Assembly: GCA_004298605.1 (NCBI GenBank)
Contig: SCPW01000413.1
Coordinates: 1-6,463 of the forward strand
Direction of reading: 5' to 3'
DNA: 6,463 bases
Source: Gallionella sp.
Lineage (GTDB): Bacteria > Pseudomonadota > Gammaproteobacteria > Burkholderiales > Gallionellaceae
Both the position numbers and the translations under genes were made by a program. Position 1 is the stretch's first letter; every line of letters starts with the position of its first letter. The notes below the pieces were generated by a model, which saw nothing but the letters and a program-made list of their open reading frames with translations, had not been told where the DNA came from and did not search any database. This document shows, piece after piece, positions 4,330-6,463 of this stretch.

Positions 4330-6463
4330 ATGCAACTGATGCGGGGCAATTCGCTGCTGTATGGCGCGAACGCGCCGTTTATCGAAGAGTTGTACGAGCA
4401 ATATCTCGTCGATCCCGATGCGGTGCCGGGTGCGTGGCGCGGCTATTTCGATACGCTGCAACCCGCGCCGGGCGGCGCGCAGGATGTGGCGCACAGCCCG
4501 ATTCAACGCGCCTTCGCGGCCTTGCCGAAAGCCGCTGCCAGCGGTGCGGCTGCGACGGATGCCGATCTGGCGCGCAAGCAGGTCTATGTGCTGCAACTGA
4601 TTAACGCGCACCGCTTCCTCGGGGTGCGTGTCGCCGATCTCGATCCGCTAAACCGGCATACCAAGCCGGTGGTAACCGAGCTTGACCCGGCGCACTACGG
4701 CTTGGGCGAGGCCGACATGGATACCACCTTCAGCACCGGTTCGCTGGTCGGGGGGGCGCGCATGACCTTGCGCGAAATTCTCAAGCTGTTGCGCCAGACT
4801 TACTGCGGCAGCATCGGCGCGCAATATATGTACATCAGCGACGTGGCGCAGAAACGCTGGATACAGAACCGCCTGGAGAGCGTGCGCGGGCTGGCCGGAT
4901 ACGACGATGCGATGCGCCGCCGCATTCTGGAGCGGCTGACCGCCGCCGAGACGCTGGAGCGTTATCTGCACACCAAGTATGTCGGGCAAAAACGCTTCTC
5001 GCTGGAAGGCGGCGAAACGCTGATTCCCTTGCTCGATCACTTGCTGCAACGCTCCGGCGCGCAAGGCGTGGAGGAGGCGGTGATCGGCATGGCGCACCGC
5101 GGGCGGCTGAACGTGCTGGTGAATATTCTCGGCAAGCAGCCGGGCATGTTGTTCGCCGAATTCGAGGGCATCCATGCCGAACATCTGACCTCGGGCGACG
5201 TCAAGTATCACCAGGGTTTCTCGGCTGATATCGGCACGCCGGGCGGCGTGTTGCATGTCGCGCTGGCGTTCAACCCGTCGCATCTGGAAATCGTCAACCC
5301 GGTGGTGGAAGGCTCGGTGCGCGCGCGCCAGCATCGCCGCAGAGACCTCGACGGCTCGAAAGTGTTGCCTATCCTGCTGCACGGCGACGCCGCGTTCGCC
5401 GGGCAGGGCGTGGTGATGGAAACGCTGAGCATGTCGCAGACGCGCGGCTACCGCACCGGCGGGACGGTGCATATCGTCACGAACAACCAGATCGGCTTTA
5501 CCGCTTCCGACTCGCGCGATACGCGCTCCAGCACCTATTGCAGCGATATCGCGAAGATGATCGACGCGCCGATTTTCCACGTGAATGCGGACGACCCGGA
5601 GGCGGTGTTGCTGGTTACCGAAATCGCGCTGGATTACCGCATGCAGTTCAACAAGGATGTGGTGATCGACCTGGTGTGCTTCCGCAAACTGGGGCACAAC
5701 GAGCAGGACGAGCCGCTGGTCACGCAGCCGTTCATGTACCGCTTCATACGCAAGCATCCGGGCACGCGCGCCCTGTACGCGCAGCGTCTGGCGGAACAGG
5801 GCGTGATCCGCGCCGACGAGGCGGACGCGATGATCGCGGCCTACCGCAAGGCGATGGACGAGGGACGCAATTCCATCCATCCGGCGCTGGAAAAAAATAA
5901 TGGCCACAAGCGCAAGGGCGATGTCGACTGGACGCCGTTCAGGGGCGGCACACCGTGGGATGTGCCGGTGAATACCGCCGTGCCGCTGGAACGCTTGCAG
6001 CAACTGGCCGTGCCGCTGTATACCGTGCCGGAGAAATTTGTGCTGCACTCGCGCGTGCAAAAAATTGTCGAGGACCGTATCGCCATGGCGCGCGGCGATT
6101 TGCCGCTGGATTGGGGTATGGCGGAAAACCTCGCTTACGCCACGCTGCTGACCGAAGGTTACCCGGTCAGGCTGAGCGGGCAGGATGCCCGGCGCGGCAC
6201 ATTCTTTCACCGCCACGCCACCTGGCACGATCAGAACCGCAAAGAGTGGCACGAGGGCGCGTACACACCGTTGCGCCATCTTGAAGCGGGTCAGGCGGAT
6301 TTCGCGGTGATCGATTCGCTGCTGTCCGAAGAGGCGGTGCTGGGTTTCGAGTACGGCTACGCCACCGCCGAACCGTATTCGCTGGTGCTATGGGAAGCGC
6401 AGTTCGGCGATTTCGCCAACGGCGCGCAAGTGGTGATCGACCAGTTCATCGCCTCCGGCGAAG
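4330..6463 (+). CDS. sucA: 2-oxoglutarate dehydrogenase E1 component, N-terminal three quarters (3' end outside window)
   Basis: Thiamine-diphosphate-dependent decarboxylase of the 2-oxoglutarate dehydrogenase complex; it passes the succinyl group to the SucB lipoyl domain. The frame is open from 4330 to the window end, 711 residues of about 930-950. MQLMRGNSLLYGANAPFIEE is the usual N-terminal segment that binds the E2 core. Then MAHRGRLNVLVN (His about 256), GDVKYHQGFS, the ThDP/Mg site GDAAFAGQG (352-360) with NNQIGFT (385-391), and LGHNEQDEP. Late in the window are GTFFHRHATWHDQNRKEW, LSEEAVLGFEYGYATAEP and WEAQFGDFANGAQVVIDQF from the transketolase-like C-terminal half. No frameshift seen. 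ATG 4330 matches family length but has only a weak upstream CTGGG; ATG 4339 is another choice, and TTG 4150 would add 60 residues read through the palindromic element. It follows gltA in the same direction. Confidence 0.95.
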   Translation, partial: MQLMRGNSLLYGANAPFIEELYEQYLVDPDAVPGAWRGYFDTLQPAPGGAQDVAHSPIQRAFAALPKAAASGAAATDADLARKQVYVLQLINAHRFLGVRVADLDPLNRHTKPVVTELDPAHYGLGEADMDTTFSTGSLVGGARMTLREILKLLRQTYCGSIGAQYMYISDVAQKRWIQNRLESVRGLAGYDDAMRRRILERLTAAETLERYLHTKYVGQKRFSLEGGETLIPLLDHLLQRSGAQGVEEAVIGMAHRGRLNVLVNILGKQPGMLFAEFEGIHAEHLTSGDVKYHQGFSADIGTPGGVLHVALAFNPSHLEIVNPVVEGSVRARQHRRRDLDGSKVLPILLHGDAAFAGQGVVMETLSMSQTRGYRTGGTVHIVTNNQIGFTASDSRDTRSSTYCSDIAKMIDAPIFHVNADDPEAVLLVTEIALDYRMQFNKDVVIDLVCFRKLGHNEQDEPLVTQPFMYRFIRKHPGTRALYAQRLAEQGVIRADEADAMIAAYRKAMDEGRNSIHPALEKNNGHKRKGDVDWTPFRGGTPWDVPVNTAVPLERLQQLAVPLYTVPEKFVLHSRVQKIVEDRIAMARGDLPLDWGMAENLAYATLLTEGYPVRLSGQDARRGTFFHRHATWHDQNRKEWHEGAYTPLRHLEAGQADFAVIDSLLSEEAVLGFEYGYATAEPYSLVLWEAQFGDFANGAQVVIDQFIASGE

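Noticed and set aside
4648..6279. Long open frame on the minus strand (543 codons) opposite sucA
   Set aside because: The + strand encodes a well-conserved SucA with all motifs; the minus frame has the composition of a complement shadow and lacks recognisable domains.

Overview
This window is a stretch of a bacterial TCA-cycle operon, read entirely on the + strand: the 3' end of sdhA, then sdhB, sdhE, gltA and the 5' three quarters of sucA. The protein sequences, the order sdhA-sdhB-sdhE-gltA-sucA and the GC-rich coding sequence suggest a betaproteobacterium. A Gallionella/Nitrosomonadales-type organism is my best guess, because its genomes often carry repeats read as GARASRP/GRDARAP. That assignment is inference, not proof.

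Layout: 1-696, end of sdhA (flavoprotein). 698-1435, a REP-associated tyrosine transposase (RAYT, Y1/HUH family) with paired 22-bp REP palindromes on both sides, lying between sdhA and sdhB. 1478-2173, sdhB (iron-sulfur subunit). 2175-2590, a cassette with a DUF559 (Vsr/PD-(D/E)XK-like) coding segment between two imperfect 44-bp inverted repeats. 2219-2818, one open frame in which the DUF559 segment runs in frame into SdhE, the factor that flavinylates SdhA. 2828-2849, a lone REP. 2867-4153, gltA (citrate synthase). 4199-4300, a non-coding, MITE-like element of two palindromic arms. 4330 to the window end, sucA (2-oxoglutarate dehydrogenase E1), truncated by the window.

How the genes work together: SdhA and SdhB form the catalytic part of succinate dehydrogenase, SdhE attaches FAD to SdhA, GltA makes citrate, and SucA starts the 2-oxoglutarate dehydrogenase reaction. 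All are co-directional with short gaps and look co-transcribed.

The striking part is that all four gene junctions carry a repeat or mobile element, and each element is free of stop codons in the frame that matters. The DUF559 cassette has fused itself to sdhE and apparently replaced the sdhE start signal. The RAYT frame reads through five REPs. The REP before gltA and the element before sucA can both be read as N-terminal extensions of the following enzyme. Nothing here is a classical defence island. The candidate novelty is the DUF559-SdhE fusion and the repeated insertion of translatable elements into an essential metabolic operon.
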